Assembly (NCBI GenBank): GCA_963682025.1
Contig: OY821519.1
Coordinates: forward strand, 190,401,253-190,465,252
Source of the DNA: Cordilura impudica
Taxonomy: Eukaryota > Arthropoda > Insecta > Diptera > Scathophagidae
DNA: 64,000 nt
Reading direction: 5' to 3'
Below the pieces are notes generated by a model. It was not told the DNA's origin and ran no database searches. It saw nothing but the letters and a program-made list of their open reading frames with translations. Positions 23,673 through 35,488 of the stretch are shown piece by piece. The position numbers were made by a program, and so were the translations under genes. Each line of letters begins with the position of its first letter. The first letter of the stretch is position 1.

Positions 23673-24565
23673 TTTGTTATTTAGGTTTTTATTTGTTTTA
23701 ATTTTTTTTATAAATTTTTTATTTAACAAAAAACAAAAACTAAAAAAATTGTGTAGGAAAAAAAATTAATTAATGAGAAATGGTTACAAAATGTCGGTGA
23801 TAGAAAATGGTCCTTAATATTGAATATGCATTCAAGATTTTGACTCTCTGTGTACATAGCATTAGCATATGTATTGTATTTAAAAAGTGAAAGTTTTACT
23901 TTTAAAATGGAAATTTTTACAAAAACTATTTTAAAAAAATAACCAACTACGGACTTCAAATAATTCGTACTTGATGTACACTTGATTTAGTTTTACTTTA
24001 TTAAACGAAAAAGCAATTGCCTGTTTTTAGGCTTATAATTTAAAGCATACTTTAAAGGGCATACTCTAAATCTTTTAACGTAGCCACATTTTTTATGTTT
24101 TGTACTTTGAAAAATAAATCTAGCCTAAATAAAGTTATCTAATACAAAATTATGCTTTATGACTTTTTTTCGAAAAAAAAAATAAATTTAACTTGATTTA
24201 CATTTTTTGACAACAATTTTAAAACATTGTATTAAGAAAACAATAAAATTAATTAAACAAACAAAACAATCAATATACGTAAACTGAAGAATAATGTTTT
24301 AAAATCCTTGTAATCCTCCTTTTTATACACCCTAGTAATGTAAGCCTCAAATTTATAAAACAAAACAAATGTAAGCTAATAATTCTTTCTATAATATCTA
24401 TAAATACGTATTTATATTTTGATAGTGTATAACAACTTTAATTGTAAATGACTATATTTGAGAAACAGAGTGTGTGGTGAAGAAAGAATGTTACTTGAAT
24501 GTAAAATTTAATAGAATGTATGTGATAATAACAATTTATAAATAAAAAATTAATAAATAATATTT
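23673..24565 (+). other. dlp: probable 3' UTR of the glypican gene
   Basis: This AT-rich stretch follows the glypican stop codon and holds no open frame of note. An AATAAA at 24541 followed by further AATAAA-like runs is a plausible polyadenylation signal. The true mRNA end cannot be fixed from sequence alone. Confidence 0.5.
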
Positions 24566-24569
24566 ATAT

Positions 24570-25860
24570 TAACCCATAAAAAGAAGAAAAAACTTTTAGG
24601 ACCGATTATTGAGTCTTCAAACAAAAACCAATATGATGTTGTATATTTCAAAGTTTTTCTTAGAGCTATTGTAGTTTTCGGGATGTGAGTTATACCTTGA
24701 AGATCCCTTCGATTATTTAATCCGGCTTTAACTATTCATTATATTGTGAATGCTAGTTTAAGGAATTGCAATGTTTAGAGAAATAACACAAAGAAAAGAA
24801 TCATATCAGAACAACAAGCATTTGACAACAAAACGCGCTTTCATAAATTCTTTTGGAATTTAAATACACTATTTATTAAAATAAAAAAAAAAATTATTTG
24901 CTGAATTGGCAATTCTAAGTCTCTAACTTTGTTCGGGTAAAGTCGAGTTAAACCTCAGAATTCCATAGTTAAACCAAGATTAACTAATACCCTGTGTTAG
25001 TTCACATCCCAAAAACTCGCTCTTAGATATTAAGAAACACCAAATTTTCAGTAAATAGAAAAATTTTATATAAAAACACGGATTTAATAATTTTAAATAT
25101 TTTCGCAAATATAAACTGTGTCACTCTGTAGACTGGAGTGTGGAAAAAGCCTATTAGTAAAAACAATAATGTTTTAATTTATACCACCCAATGTCCAACC
25201 TAAATCAAATCGTAGCAAATGACTACCATTGAAATATTAAAAATAAAAATTAGGAAAATTTTAAAATTTTAAATCAAATAAGGAATTCCTTCACAAATAA
25301 TATGAAAATGAATCCAGAAATCTCAAACCTTTTGAATTTTTATTTACCATGGAAACAAAATAAAATTGAGGATACCTTTTCTGTCACTTTTTTTTAGGGA
25401 GATCTGACTTGTGCTCAGAAAGTTGGTCGTTGGGAATCTCAAAGAAATGCACGATTTTAATATTGTTGGTGCTTTACAAATATTAACTTAATTTTCATAC
25501 ACCGCCCTGCTATTTATTCCACTTTATGCTAAAGCTTAAAATTTTATACATGATTGATGTTCTCAATGACGAAAAGGTGATTTCGAATCGAATGTAATGC
25601 CGTTTACTCTTCTGACAAAAAATACGCATTTTATTTCACTTTTTTCAAAAAGGTCTTTTTTTATATTCTAAATAATATGCAACCATGTTTTGTGCGTTGT
25701 TGTAAAGGTCTAACCGTGTTACCCTTGTAAAATGCAAAAAAAATTGGGACTATTGCCGTATTATACATAGGTCTTGTTTTTCAATATTCTCAACCTATGA
25801 CTTAAGAGGAGGCAATTATACCAATTATTTGCACTTTGCGTGGAGTTTGTATTTTATTTC
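24570..25860. other. intergenic, no recognised feature
   Basis: AT-rich sequence after the glypican 3' UTR. I saw nothing I can support. Confidence 0.4.
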
Positions 25861-25863
25861 GAA

Positions 25864-26310
25864 TCTATACTATTAATAGGTAAGGAGATTTCTTGGGACC
25901 GATGATTTGTTCGACAATTTCTCCCCATTTTGTCCAAGCGTATATTTTTAACTATCCACCAGATTTACAGATATTTAAATTTTTACATTTTACTTGAGTA
26001 AAATGCATTTAAAGTTGCTACTAACACATACATAAAATTATACAATGCTATGTCTGTGGTCATTAAATTTGTTAATGTTTTTGTGAGTTTTTCTTCATTC
26101 ACAATAATATTTTGTTGAATTGAAAAATAATTTTGGACATAAACAATTCACAATAATAATTGTGTTGAATTTAAACCAATATCGCAATCGATATTTAAAA
26201 AGTGTTGAATTGTGAATTGGCTAAATTTGGTTAGCATACATTTAGGGTCTTATAAAATATTTTTATTAAATGAAAAAATTAAATTTCCTAGAATTTGCTG
26301 GATATGCTAG
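25864..26310 (+). mobile_element. non-autonomous Helitron, copy 5 (diverged, with insertion)
   Basis: A|TCTATACTATTAATAGG start and GATATGCTAG|T end. The hairpin block is lost, and an extra ACAATAATAATTGTGTTGAA-like segment near 26147 has been added or duplicated. Target preference (A/T) is retained. Confidence 0.75.
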
Positions 26311-26314
26311 TATA

Positions 26315-27225
26315 TATAAATATGAAAGTGTAAATAAAATGCATATTTTTTGTTAGAAAATAAAACGGCATAAGTGTTTTTAAAATCAATCTTATTTAGT
26401 TTCTGAAAAATAATAATAATTTTAATCATTTTTACCTTTTTCAATGTAGAAAAAATGTATTCCATGAAAAAAGAATTAATTAAATAGAAGAAAGAATCGA
26501 TTTACGAGACACATTGGAATTTTAATTTTGACTTTTTTACATTAAATCATGGTAAAGTGTAAAACAGAGGCGAAAAATTTAAATTTTTTATACAAAAATT
26601 TATTTGTGAATTCCTTCATATAAAACATAGCTTTAAACTTAAAAGAAAATTCCAAATTTTAAAATCAAACCTACTAAAACGTTTTTAAAAATTTAATTTC
26701 AAAATACATAATTGTGCAATTTAAAAAAATAAAAATAATCACACAAAAAACAAATGAAAAGTTTCAAATCAACCGCCTAAAAGTATACTTTAAAATTCAA
26801 TTTAAATGTAAAATGTAATAAAACTGAATAATAATAAAAAAAAATTTAATATACAAACAAATACAAATGTCCTTCCATCTTATTTCTAAAAAAATTCTTA
26901 TATTAAAATTAATTTTATCATTTTTTACTGACTGATTTTTATTTAAGTTTTTTTTTTTTGTTGCAAACGTCTTTTATTTTTTATTTATATAAGTATATCT
27001 GTATGTAATTTATTTTTGTTTTCTTCCATATAAATACTTTGTATTATCTTGTATAACATATTCAATTTTTATTAGTATTAACTAATAAAATTTCTTTTAA
27101 CTATAAAACTAATCGTTTATAATTTTAAAATATAATAATAATTATAATGATGATGTTGTATGAATCATGTGATTATAAAAAAGAAATATTTAATAAAAAC
27201 CGAATATTATTTAAATAAATAGATT
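26315..27225. other. intergenic, very AT-rich, no recognised feature
   Basis: Runs of A and T with no supported gene or repeat. Confidence 0.4.
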
Positions 27226-27233
27226 AATTAATA

Positions 27234-27583
27234 CTACAAGATTCCAGCCCTCAAATTCGCGTGCAAATCATAGGAAATTTTATTTATTCATTAAATAAAG
27301 ACCCTAAAGGTATGCTAATCAATTATAGCCAACTCACAAATCAACACAAAAAACAAACTCATTTTTATTTCAAACACATTAACACACACATAGCATTGTA
27401 TAATTTTATGTATGTATTTTTAGTAGCAACTTTAAATGCAATTTACTCAAAATAAGGGAAAAAATTATAAAATCTGTAAATCTGCAAAACGGCTAAAAAG
27501 AAATACTTTTCAAATAATTTACGTTTGATCAAAATCGGGATAAACGGTAGAACAAAACATCGGTCACAAGAAATCTCCTAGCC
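27234..27583 (-). mobile_element. non-autonomous Helitron, copy 6 (inverted)
   Basis: On the + strand it begins CTACAAGATTCCAGCCCTC (decayed CTAG end with hairpin trace) and ends with CGGTCACAAGAAATCTCCTA, the inverted 5' block. The frame at 27261-27455 is a shadow of this repeat. Confidence 0.75.
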
Positions 27584-27819
27584 TAAATGAAAATAAAGGC
27601 AAAATTTTGAAATTTTAAGGAACAAAAATGTTGGTTTTTAACAAATTTCTTTTTAAATAAATAGAAATTCTGGCAATTAAATAATCAAACAATTGTATAC
27701 GAATTAGCCGAAACAAATTAAAACAAATTTAATAGCGACTCTATCAGCTATTAAACTTTAAAAAATTGTCCTAACGAAGCATACATCTTAAATCACCTTA
27801 TATCTGACATCGTCTACAA

Positions 27820-27990
27820 TTCACGTCTTTAAAACAGTACCTTAGATATGGCCATGCCTAAATACCGATTTTTTAGTCCTAGTCTTTTTCAATGTCTGAC
27901 CTTGTGCTTTAGTAATGGAAAATACCAGCCCTAGGGGGCATTATCTGCAGACTTCCTTTGCCAGTGCCTGTCCGGATAGTTTCACATATA
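27820..27990 (-). pseudogene. second Helitron/Pif1-type helicase remnant
   Basis: On the - strand a frame reads VFSITKAQGQTLKK, followed after about 9 residues by SVFRHGHI, matching the AMTINKAQGQTLKKVGI and VFSHGQLYVALSR motifs of Helitron helicases. It stops soon after. It is separate from, and not identical to, the remnant at 1130-1345. Confidence 0.65.
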
Positions 27991-27999
27991 AGATATTGT

Positions 28000-29150
28000 T
28001 GGGAAAAATTACTAACTACTCAAAACACTCCCAAAGACGTATTTAAATGATCTATTAGCAAGTATTTTTTGGTATCTACACAAAGCTTGAATCAATTGTT
28101 TCTTACCCCGGTCTAGTTTTGTTTTCATATTACCACAATTAATTTGAGACTGTACACATTTTATATACTCATATAAACAAAGACAATGGCCACATTATGT
28201 GATCCTTGTCCAGGGGCTAGGTTAGGATACTGCTGGAAATTCATTTGCGTTTGTATATAAAATTTTCAGTTGTTGTCTAACTTGCGCTATTGTATGATAT
28301 GATACCACTGAGCCAAATTTCCCTCAATACTCTTGAGACTAAAAAAATATTTTCCATTTATTGTATAACGTACTTTTCAACTCATTTTTCTTCTTTTGCC
28401 ATACAATATATACCAATAACACTATGATATTTGACTTTTCAGGATAATAATGTGCTATTAAAATAAAAACGATACGATGCCACACACGCAATGACCAAAA
28501 CTACATTTGTTCCAATCAGGAGGCTGCAAAAAGTTCCGAAAAACAGTAGAAAGTTATATGGGAAAATTAAAAAAATCTACTTTGTTCTGCGACATAATGC
28601 CAAATATTTGGAATTCTTTCCTAGAATAGTAAAGGCCACGAGAATAAAGCTAACGTAACCAGATTTTTTAACTGCCATGCCCGGCTCGTTAGCGTAAATA
28701 ACTAAAGTAAAACTAAAACTGTTAAACTAATCTTTTAACTTATGTCAAGTAAAGGAGTGGAACATACTGCCCCATTACTTTCTTTTGGGCTAAATTCTGA
28801 GGACGTAGTTCCATCAACATATTGCCAGGTTATTATGACGTATAGCCTTCCCTATTCAACCATTACCTCCGCAATGTAGAATAGGGAACTATTTGATTGT
28901 TAGGTTGCCGCAACCTAACTGTAAGCACAAGGACCACAAAACAAACAAGATAAAAGAAACAAAAAAATGTATGTTAACTCGATGGATCACAGAACACAAC
29001 TGATTACTACATATATTACAACATTCTCAACTAGAGCAAAAGTGCATTTTATTTTCATTTCGAAAGGCAAAAATCTCTAAAAATTTTCAGAACATATCAT
29101 CAGAAAATGCAAAACATATTAATGTGATAAGTATTCTGAATAAAATGTAT
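28000..29150. other. intergenic, no recognised feature
   Basis: This stretch may be the decayed upstream part of the helicase-bearing element at 27820-27990, but I cannot recognise any domain in it. Confidence 0.3.
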
Positions 29151-29155
29151 TCATA

Positions 29156-29420
29156 TTGTTGAACGCCGTGTGGTCCAAGATTATTGAAACTAAATTTTGT
29201 TTAAAAAACTATGACACTTTAATTTGACCGCACAGACTAACAGCAATCATGATTGCTGATGATGAAACGTGAAGTCGTTTTGAAATGCATACAAAAGTGA
29301 GTTTTAAAAAAATTACTAAAAAGTTTTGAAAACTGTTAGTCTGTGCGGTCAAATTAAAGTGACATTGTTTTTTAAGCAAAATTTAATTTCAATATTCATG
29401 TGCATCATCCATTGTTCTAC
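29156..29420. mobile_element. MITE with long inverted ends
   Basis: A perfect 29-bp inverted pair (29215-29243 and 29333-29361) starts CACTTTAATTTGACCGCACA. The pairing continues outward with few mismatches (TTGAAACTAAATTTT with AAAATTTAATTTCAA) for at least 30 more bases. There is a short spacer and no coding capacity. Confidence 0.8.
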
Positions 29421-29971
29421 GAATATTTCTACAGATTTCTGGACATGAGACAAAATATCCATTCAAAGTATTTTCTATAGAAAAAAGTTGAAAAGAATAT
29501 CGGATATAAAAAAAATGTGTATAAAAAGATACATAGCACCTAGTAAATTTCTTTAAAAAAAAAATTAAAAAAAAGAAGCGTACGATGTTCTACATATAAT
29601 CCGTACAATAAAATAAAACTTTTTCTTAAAAAATATTTAATAAAAATAACAACAAAAAAATAAAAAGCTTATTTAGCAACTATGATCACAAGTTTACAAT
29701 AAGAGCGCACTTTAATAAATAATTGATTTTTTGTTATAGAATTTCCACCGGTGACTTGTTCCAAAAAAATTTTACTGCAATAAGAATGAAGTTTAACAGC
29801 AAAGTAAAGAGGTGCAGTACAACTCATGATCGCATAGCGTTTAAATTCTTTCACGACCGTCAAAATTTATTTCCTCGAATAAATCCAAAATATACAGAAA
29901 TACTTGTTTTATGTAATAAGTTGTTCTTTTAACCCAATCCAATGGCTAAAAATTTTACAATTTTAGGCTTG

Positions 29972-31168
29972 TCTAGTTTAGTGGCTACTCCCCAATTTCT
30001 TTAATTTTTTTGGAGGTGATAGGATCTGTAGGAGAAATACTTTTTTTTTCGGCCGGACCTACTTTCGGAGTTATGGACCGACAAAGTTTTGAAAGCTTAC
30101 TGGAGTGCCTTTAATTTGGTATTTCAAAGTTTAAAATCCATTAACCCGTTATGAACCTATCGATTTTTCTGTATTTTTGGGCAATTCTTTTTTCGGAAAC
30201 GTCCCATTATCTCATAAAATGATCTATATAATGTTGGTATTTGCATCAACTGTCTGATAGCTGGGTCCACTAGCTTCATTCCGATGTATACTTTGACCTC
30301 TTAACCCTCTTAGGACCGGATATATTAGGGATTTTACCCAACCTTTTTACATTTTTTTTCGCGAAATTAACCCATACCATATTAAAATATTATTCTGCTC
30401 TTATTTATGCGTTCTAGTATCTACTATTATTCTAGTATTATTCTACTCTTATTTCTCCGTCCTATTATGAAAAATTTTTCGCCTGCGGCGCTTTTCCACA
30501 CAACAATTTTTTCTATTTTATTTATCCGTCCTATTATGAAAAATTTTTATGCCCAAATCAACTCTTTTTTTTCCGCCGCTGGCGGAAAAAATAAAAATAT
30601 AAGTAATGTTATAATTCCAACAAAAAGGAAAAATGTTTTATTTTCAAAAATTTTAATAACAGGCCGAATAAATAAAAGTACAATAGTTTCATATATTATG
30701 GGTTAATTTCGCGAAAAAAAATTTAAAAAGTGTAGGTAAAATCCCTAATATCTCCGGTCCTAAGAGGGCTAAGAGGTCAAAGCATACATCGAAATGAAGC
30801 TAGTGAACCCAGCTATCACACAGTTGATGTAAATGCCAACATTATATACATCATTTTATGAGATAATGGGACGTTTCCGGAAAAAGAATTGCCCAAAAAT
30901 ACAAAAAATTCAATAGGTTCATAACGGGTCAATGGATTTTAAATACCAAATGAAAGGCACTCCAGTAAGCTTTCCAATGATATATATATATTGCTGAAAT
31001 CCGATAATAATTGACAAAGTTGCGTACAAATCAAGGTCAAACCTTTGTCGATCCATAACTCCGACAATAGGTCCGTCCGAAAAAAAAAATATTTCCCTTA
31101 AATCGCACCAAAAGCCCCTATCCCCTCCAAAAAAATTAAAAAAATCGAGGTATAGCCACTAAACTAGA
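29972..31168. mobile_element. 1.2-kb foldback element with CTTG target duplication
   Basis: Arms of about 430-460 bp (29972 to about 30400, and about 30700 to 31168) are inverted copies of each other, starting TCTAGTTTAGTGGCTA and ending TAGCCACTAAACTAGA. CTTG flanks both sides (29968-29971 and 31169-31172), fitting a 4-bp target duplication. The middle, 30400-30700, is a decayed continuation of the palindrome with two copies of CGTCCTATTATGAAAAATTT. The 99-codon frame at 30407-30706 is part of this middle and probably meaningless. Confidence 0.8.
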
Positions 31169-31454
31169 CTTGTTCCTTTGCTTCTCCACAAATTCTCTTA
31201 ACTAGATTTTATCATGGAAATATTTCTATCTTCGAGCATTTAGTATCTTTTATTATTATTATTCGTTTGGATCCAATATTTATTTTTTCTTTTGATTTTG
31301 CTGTCGGAAGAAAATCTTCCGTTTCCTCCAGCAGTGTTTACCCTTCTGCTTGATAAGAACGAATAGTTTTTTTAACAGATGTTTATTGTCTACAATTTTT
31401 TATTGATATTGCTTACTACTAGCACGCGATACATTTTTAGCGGCCGAGGAAGAC

Positions 31455-31646
31455 ATGGTTTTTAATTTATGCGAGAAATTTCTAATGTGTTTTGTGCTAG
31501 AAGAAGCAGTGAAATATCAACCACAATAGTTTATAGAACCAGATTTACCATTGCCACAGCAAATATGTGCCAGCTGCTTGGAAGGCTTGAAAATTTGTTA
31601 TAAATTTCGCAAAATAAATGATAGATGTTTATATTTATGGAAATGA
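31455..31646 (+). pseudogene. ZAD zinc-finger domain fragment
   Basis: The frame contains PDLPLPQQICASCLEGL then KICYKFRKIN, the second half of a ZAD (zinc-finger-associated) domain, with the paired cysteines of ICxxC. ZAD proteins are insect DNA-binding factors with C-terminal C2H2 fingers. The first half is poor, the initial Cys pair is not clear, and a TAG breaks the frame at about 31527. No C2H2 fingers were seen downstream. It is probably a broken copy, though an unseen intron could change that view. Confidence 0.5.
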
Positions 31647-32089
31647 GAAATTTTTTCAGTAATGTATTTTGGGGGTACGGATTTCGTGAATTTCTCCATG
31701 AAATCTCTATTTTATTTGCTAAATAAAATCATTTAAATTCACATTTTTTAGACATTTTATCGGAAAATCTTCTTTTTTTATTCATTTCCTAATAAAAAAT
31801 ATCGCATCGAAACAAATACATGTTTTAAAATGAGCGTAATTCACAATTTCCAATACGAGATTCATGACAAAAAAATATGGTGAAACTTTTTCTCTACCCA
31901 ATTCGCCATCAAAATAAAAATTGCATGAATGTGGCAACTTCGTGCAGCACTCTTTCTCTAAACTTGGCATCATCGTTGAATAAAGTAAGCAAAAAGTAGT
32001 GAAAATATTTCTTATATAAAATCAGCTGTTTATTTCATGTTTCATTATTTTCACAACAAATTACGCAGAAAATAAGTTGAATTATTTTA

Positions 32090-32562
32090 ATGGTAATTAT
32101 TTAATAAAATTTATTAAATAAAGTTTTACAAAAAAACCTTATACCTCTTACAGGCCTCATCCATGATTTTGGCGGGCTTAGGGGTGGCTGCAGTAGGTTT
32201 TGCTGGTAAACATATAATGCGCCGCATGCCAGCCATGACAGCAACTCTAAATGAAACACTAAAAAATTTGCCGAAATTTGATGCGGAATCTTTGGCAGCT
32301 TCGAAATATTATAAAGGAGGTTTTGATCCAAAAATGAACAAGAGAGAAGCGTCTTTAATATTGGGCGTTAGTCCTAGTGCTTCAAAAACAAAAGTAAATT
32401 TGTGCTTATTCGCACATGAAGTGCTTTGCTAATTTTGTATTTTTTTAGATTAAAGACGCTCATAAAAAGATTATGTTATTGAACCATCCTGATCGTGGCG
32501 GTTCTCCTTACTTGGCTGCGAAAATAAATGAAGCTAAGGACTTTATGGATACGGCCAAGTAA
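32090..32562 (+). CDS. mitochondrial import co-chaperone TIM14/Pam18 (DNAJC19-like)
   Basis: TIM14 is the J-domain protein that stimulates mtHsp70 in the presequence translocase motor at the inner mitochondrial membrane. The exons are 32090-32092 (just ATG), 32154-32393 and 32449-32562, with introns beginning gtaatt and gtaaat. The joined frame gives about 118 residues: a short N-terminus, one membrane segment ([14 protein letters not shown]), the conserved [16 protein letters not shown] block, a J-like domain with the catalytic HPD in [13 protein letters not shown], and [14 protein letters not shown] at the end. Length and order match animal DNAJC19. The ATG at 32090 is preferred over 32163 because the ATG|GCC join fits the usual N-terminus. 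The gene looks complete and intact. Confidence 0.92.
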
Positions 32563-32585
32563 ATGACAACACAAGTTTATTGTGT

Positions 32586-32591
32586 AATAAA
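32586..32591 (+). terminator. polyadenylation signal AATAAA of the TIM14 gene
   Basis: AATAAA lies 24 bases after the TIM14 stop codon, giving a very short 3' UTR. Confidence 0.6.
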
Positions 32592-32869
32592 TATAAGTAG
32601 TTATATTTTTTATCTAGATATTTTTAGATTAAAAATTATATATAAGAAATTTGGTTAATAGATGTTTATTTTGAAAGGGTTGCATTTTTTTCCATTCAAC
32701 AAATCTTCCAAAAGAGTACCAAGACGTCAACTTCTTATTGGAAATAATACCATAAATGTACTTGACGATGTCAAATAAGTATCTCTGAATTGTCTTGGAC
32801 AAAAAGCTTATAACAACGTATAGTTACGTGCCAAAAAGCTATAAAATCATTTAAAGCATTATGGCCACT

Positions 32870-33180
32870 ACTAAATAGAAGGTCATTTCTAAACCCCAAA
32901 AACTAAAATCTAGTCTTCAAAAGTATTACAAGGCTAATATTAACATGCGCGTGTCCTATTTGGAGTGACGCTGTCACCTAAAACGCCTACAAATTATACA
33001 AAACAAATGTCTTAAAATGATAAATAAAAAGTCCTGGAGGTACCCTACAAATCTTCTTCATTAAGAAACAGGTTATGAAAAAATTATCGATTTCATATCA
33101 AGGATTAATAACAATTACTTTGCCAAAATTGAAAACTCCTCTTACCCACTGATAAGAGAATGTAGAGAAATAACGTAAAA
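32870..33180 (+). pseudogene. jockey-like retrotransposon C-terminal scrap
   Basis: Across frame changes, the blocks ACPIWSDA, a NKKSWRYPTNLLH stretch and SSYPLIREC match the C-terminal end of insect non-LTR reverse transcriptases. Stops and shifts show it is dead. It lies just after the TIM14 gene on the same strand. Confidence 0.6.
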
Positions 33181-33497
33181 TTAAAAAAGAAATCAAATTG
33201 AAAATTATATGCTTATAGAGGTGTATTATTTCTAATAAACCTATAAGCACATAACTGTTTTCATATAGTATTTGAATATATTAAATCTTATATAGGTTTT
33301 TTCCTCCCATTTTCCTTTAAAAATCATTAAAAAATAAAATAAAAACAATTTAATATCCTCAAATCCTATATACTATTTGTTGCAATATCTATGTATGTAT
33401 ATGTAAAGATAAGACCTCATATGTAAATTTCAAATTTGTTAAAATATGTAAATAATTAAAGGAAGATTATATAATTGAAAAAAAAAATCTATAAGTT

Positions 33498-34070
33498 TAC
33501 TAGCTGAGTCCGGTCCGCGTTGCTGGCCCGAAGAAAACATCTGGATTTTATATTGCATCTAAATTTTAATACCGAGTGTCGGGCAAAAGTAAAGCACGAA
33601 CTCCCTCGAAAATTTTAGCAAATATCTAGGTACAATACTAAAATTTGATTTCGCCATGCCCCTCCGCCCACAGATCAAAAATCAAATATCAGACTACAGT
33701 GTCACCCGAAAAGCTATTCAGATGATTCTGTGCCTTAAATACATTGCATTTAATAATATTATGAATATGACTGAAAAAAATATACGTTTTCTTGAATATT
33801 TTAACACCAGCGCCACCTACAGGTGAAAAACTTTGTCAGCAACTTTAGTTTTATGTACATAATATATGTTGCGAATTTGAGCTAAATTGGACCGTAAATA
33901 AATTTTTTGGGAAAATCTCGACCCAGCGCCACCTATCGGGTACAAAAAAAAGTTATGCAAATCGGAGAACCAAAGGAACATATGGTATGAATACGAAGGC
34001 GCTAGCATTAGTGATTCAACAATTAGAGTACCAACATACGCACCAACGTTTTTATATATTAAGATGTTAT
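33498..34070. repeat. second copy of the ACCCGGCAAAC / ACGCATCAACG composite repeat
   Basis: It begins CTAGCTGAGTCCGGTCCGCG and ends CATACGCACCAACGTTTTTA. Inside are two AGCGCCACCTA blocks (33810 and 33926). The ends are like those at 965-2045, but no helicase remnant is seen here. Confidence 0.5.
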
Positions 34071-34264
34071 TTCTCAGAATATATTTTTTTCCTTCTTAAA
34101 TCCTACTAGAATGTTCTTTCTGAGACAGAACTTCGAGGCTCTTCTTTGAAATTCATCAGGTGTGCGCAAAATTATCAAATCGTTTTTGATATTTGCTCAG
34201 ACCAGAGCAAAAGTTTAGAAAATACTTTGAAATTTGCGCAAATCCAGACATTCATCATCTGTCT

Positions 34265-35200
34265 GCGCAAATTGTCGATGTGGTTCAGATCCTAACTATC
34301 ATTGAGCTGATGTGTTTAGTTACCTCAGTTTCGTATGAAATGAATTATAACTATCGAAAAGCAATGTTTGGTTCACAGTTGCGTGTTTGTCATCTCTAAG
34401 TTCCATAAGGTATATGTCTGCTACCCTAATAAGGTAGCAAACAAAACGATACAACTAACCTCCCTATTAGGGTAGGAAATACATTATGGGACTTATACTA
34501 TGTTCTCACTGCAGCTAAATCCGCATTTGACTCGCTTTATAGTGGATTTAATTAAAGCTGGTAAATTTTTGGGTATATAAATACTGTCAAAATAAAACCC
34601 TCGCTTTAGCTAAATCGAGAATAAATCCAACAGAAATCAGGGATGTATTGTGCAATTCGCCGCAAAATGAACAAATTTACAACGCTGCAGCAGAAAATTT
34701 GCATCATTTTACGACTGTGAATTTTCATTTACAACAAAACAAAACAAAAATTCATAAACAAAAGCAGCAAGTGAGTATAGCAAAGAATTGTTTTATTAAA
34801 AAATTATTTATTTGTTGCATTTTCTTCGTAATATCCATTATGGAAATGATTTTCATAATATAATTTAAATTTTGCATTTTATTTCACTTTTAACTTTTTT
34901 TTCGCAAAATTTGTTTTCTCCAAAACAAAAACTATTAAAATGTAAATAAACAATTCGTTCGAACAGCTGTGCAGCAACTGTCAAACTAAAGCTACAAATT
35001 GTAGTGAGAACGGTGGAGATTAAAAAATAAAGCTAATGCGGATTTAGCTGCAGTGAGAATGTAGTATTAGAGATGAAAAACAAGCAACTGTTAACCAAAC
35101 ATAGCTTTTCGATAGTTATAATTCATTTCATACGAAACTAAGGTAACTAAACACACCAGCTCAATTATAGTTAGGATCTGAACCATAAAGTGCTGTCAAG
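34265..35200. mobile_element. nested inverted-repeat elements
   Basis: An outer inverted pair of about 135 bp (34265-34402 and 35065-35200; key block CGATAGTTATAATTCATTTC) encloses an inner element. The inner element (34496-35066) has 31-bp inverted ends with two mismatches around TCTCACTGCAGCTAAATCCG. A smaller pair, CTACCCTAATAAGGTAGC and CTATTAGGGTAGG, lies between. The order suggests insertion of one MITE into another. The 71-codon frame at 34648-34863 is inside the inner element and has no known motif. Confidence 0.75.
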
Positions 35201-35410
35201 TTTAGGGATGTAAAACTATATAGCATCTTGCTTTCATATATGCTAAATTTACCCCCCCCCCCCCTTTACACGTCACTGCTTTAAGTTGTTCGCTTTAAAC
35301 AACAGCAACAAGTATAAAACAAGTGAAACACTTTTTATTTATTTATATTTATCTGCCACACAGGCTGTTCCAGAAATTATTTTCACAATTTCTTATTTTG
35401 TGTATATAAT

Positions 35411-35467
35411 GTAAGTTTTTACAATGGTTCATAAATAACTAACTATAAATGTTTCTTTCAATATCAG
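35411..35467 (+). other. probable 5' UTR intron of the SMCO4-like gene
   Basis: A GTAAGT donor at 35411 and a TTTCAATATCAG acceptor ending at 35467 frame a 57-bp intron just upstream of the start codon. This is inferred from splice signals only. Confidence 0.5.
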
Positions 35468-35488
35468 TACTTTCTCCCACTACCCAAC

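Noticed and set aside
30407..30706. 99-codon frame in the middle of the foldback element
   Set aside because: It consists of palindromic repeat sequence with duplicated RPIMKNF blocks and no known domain.
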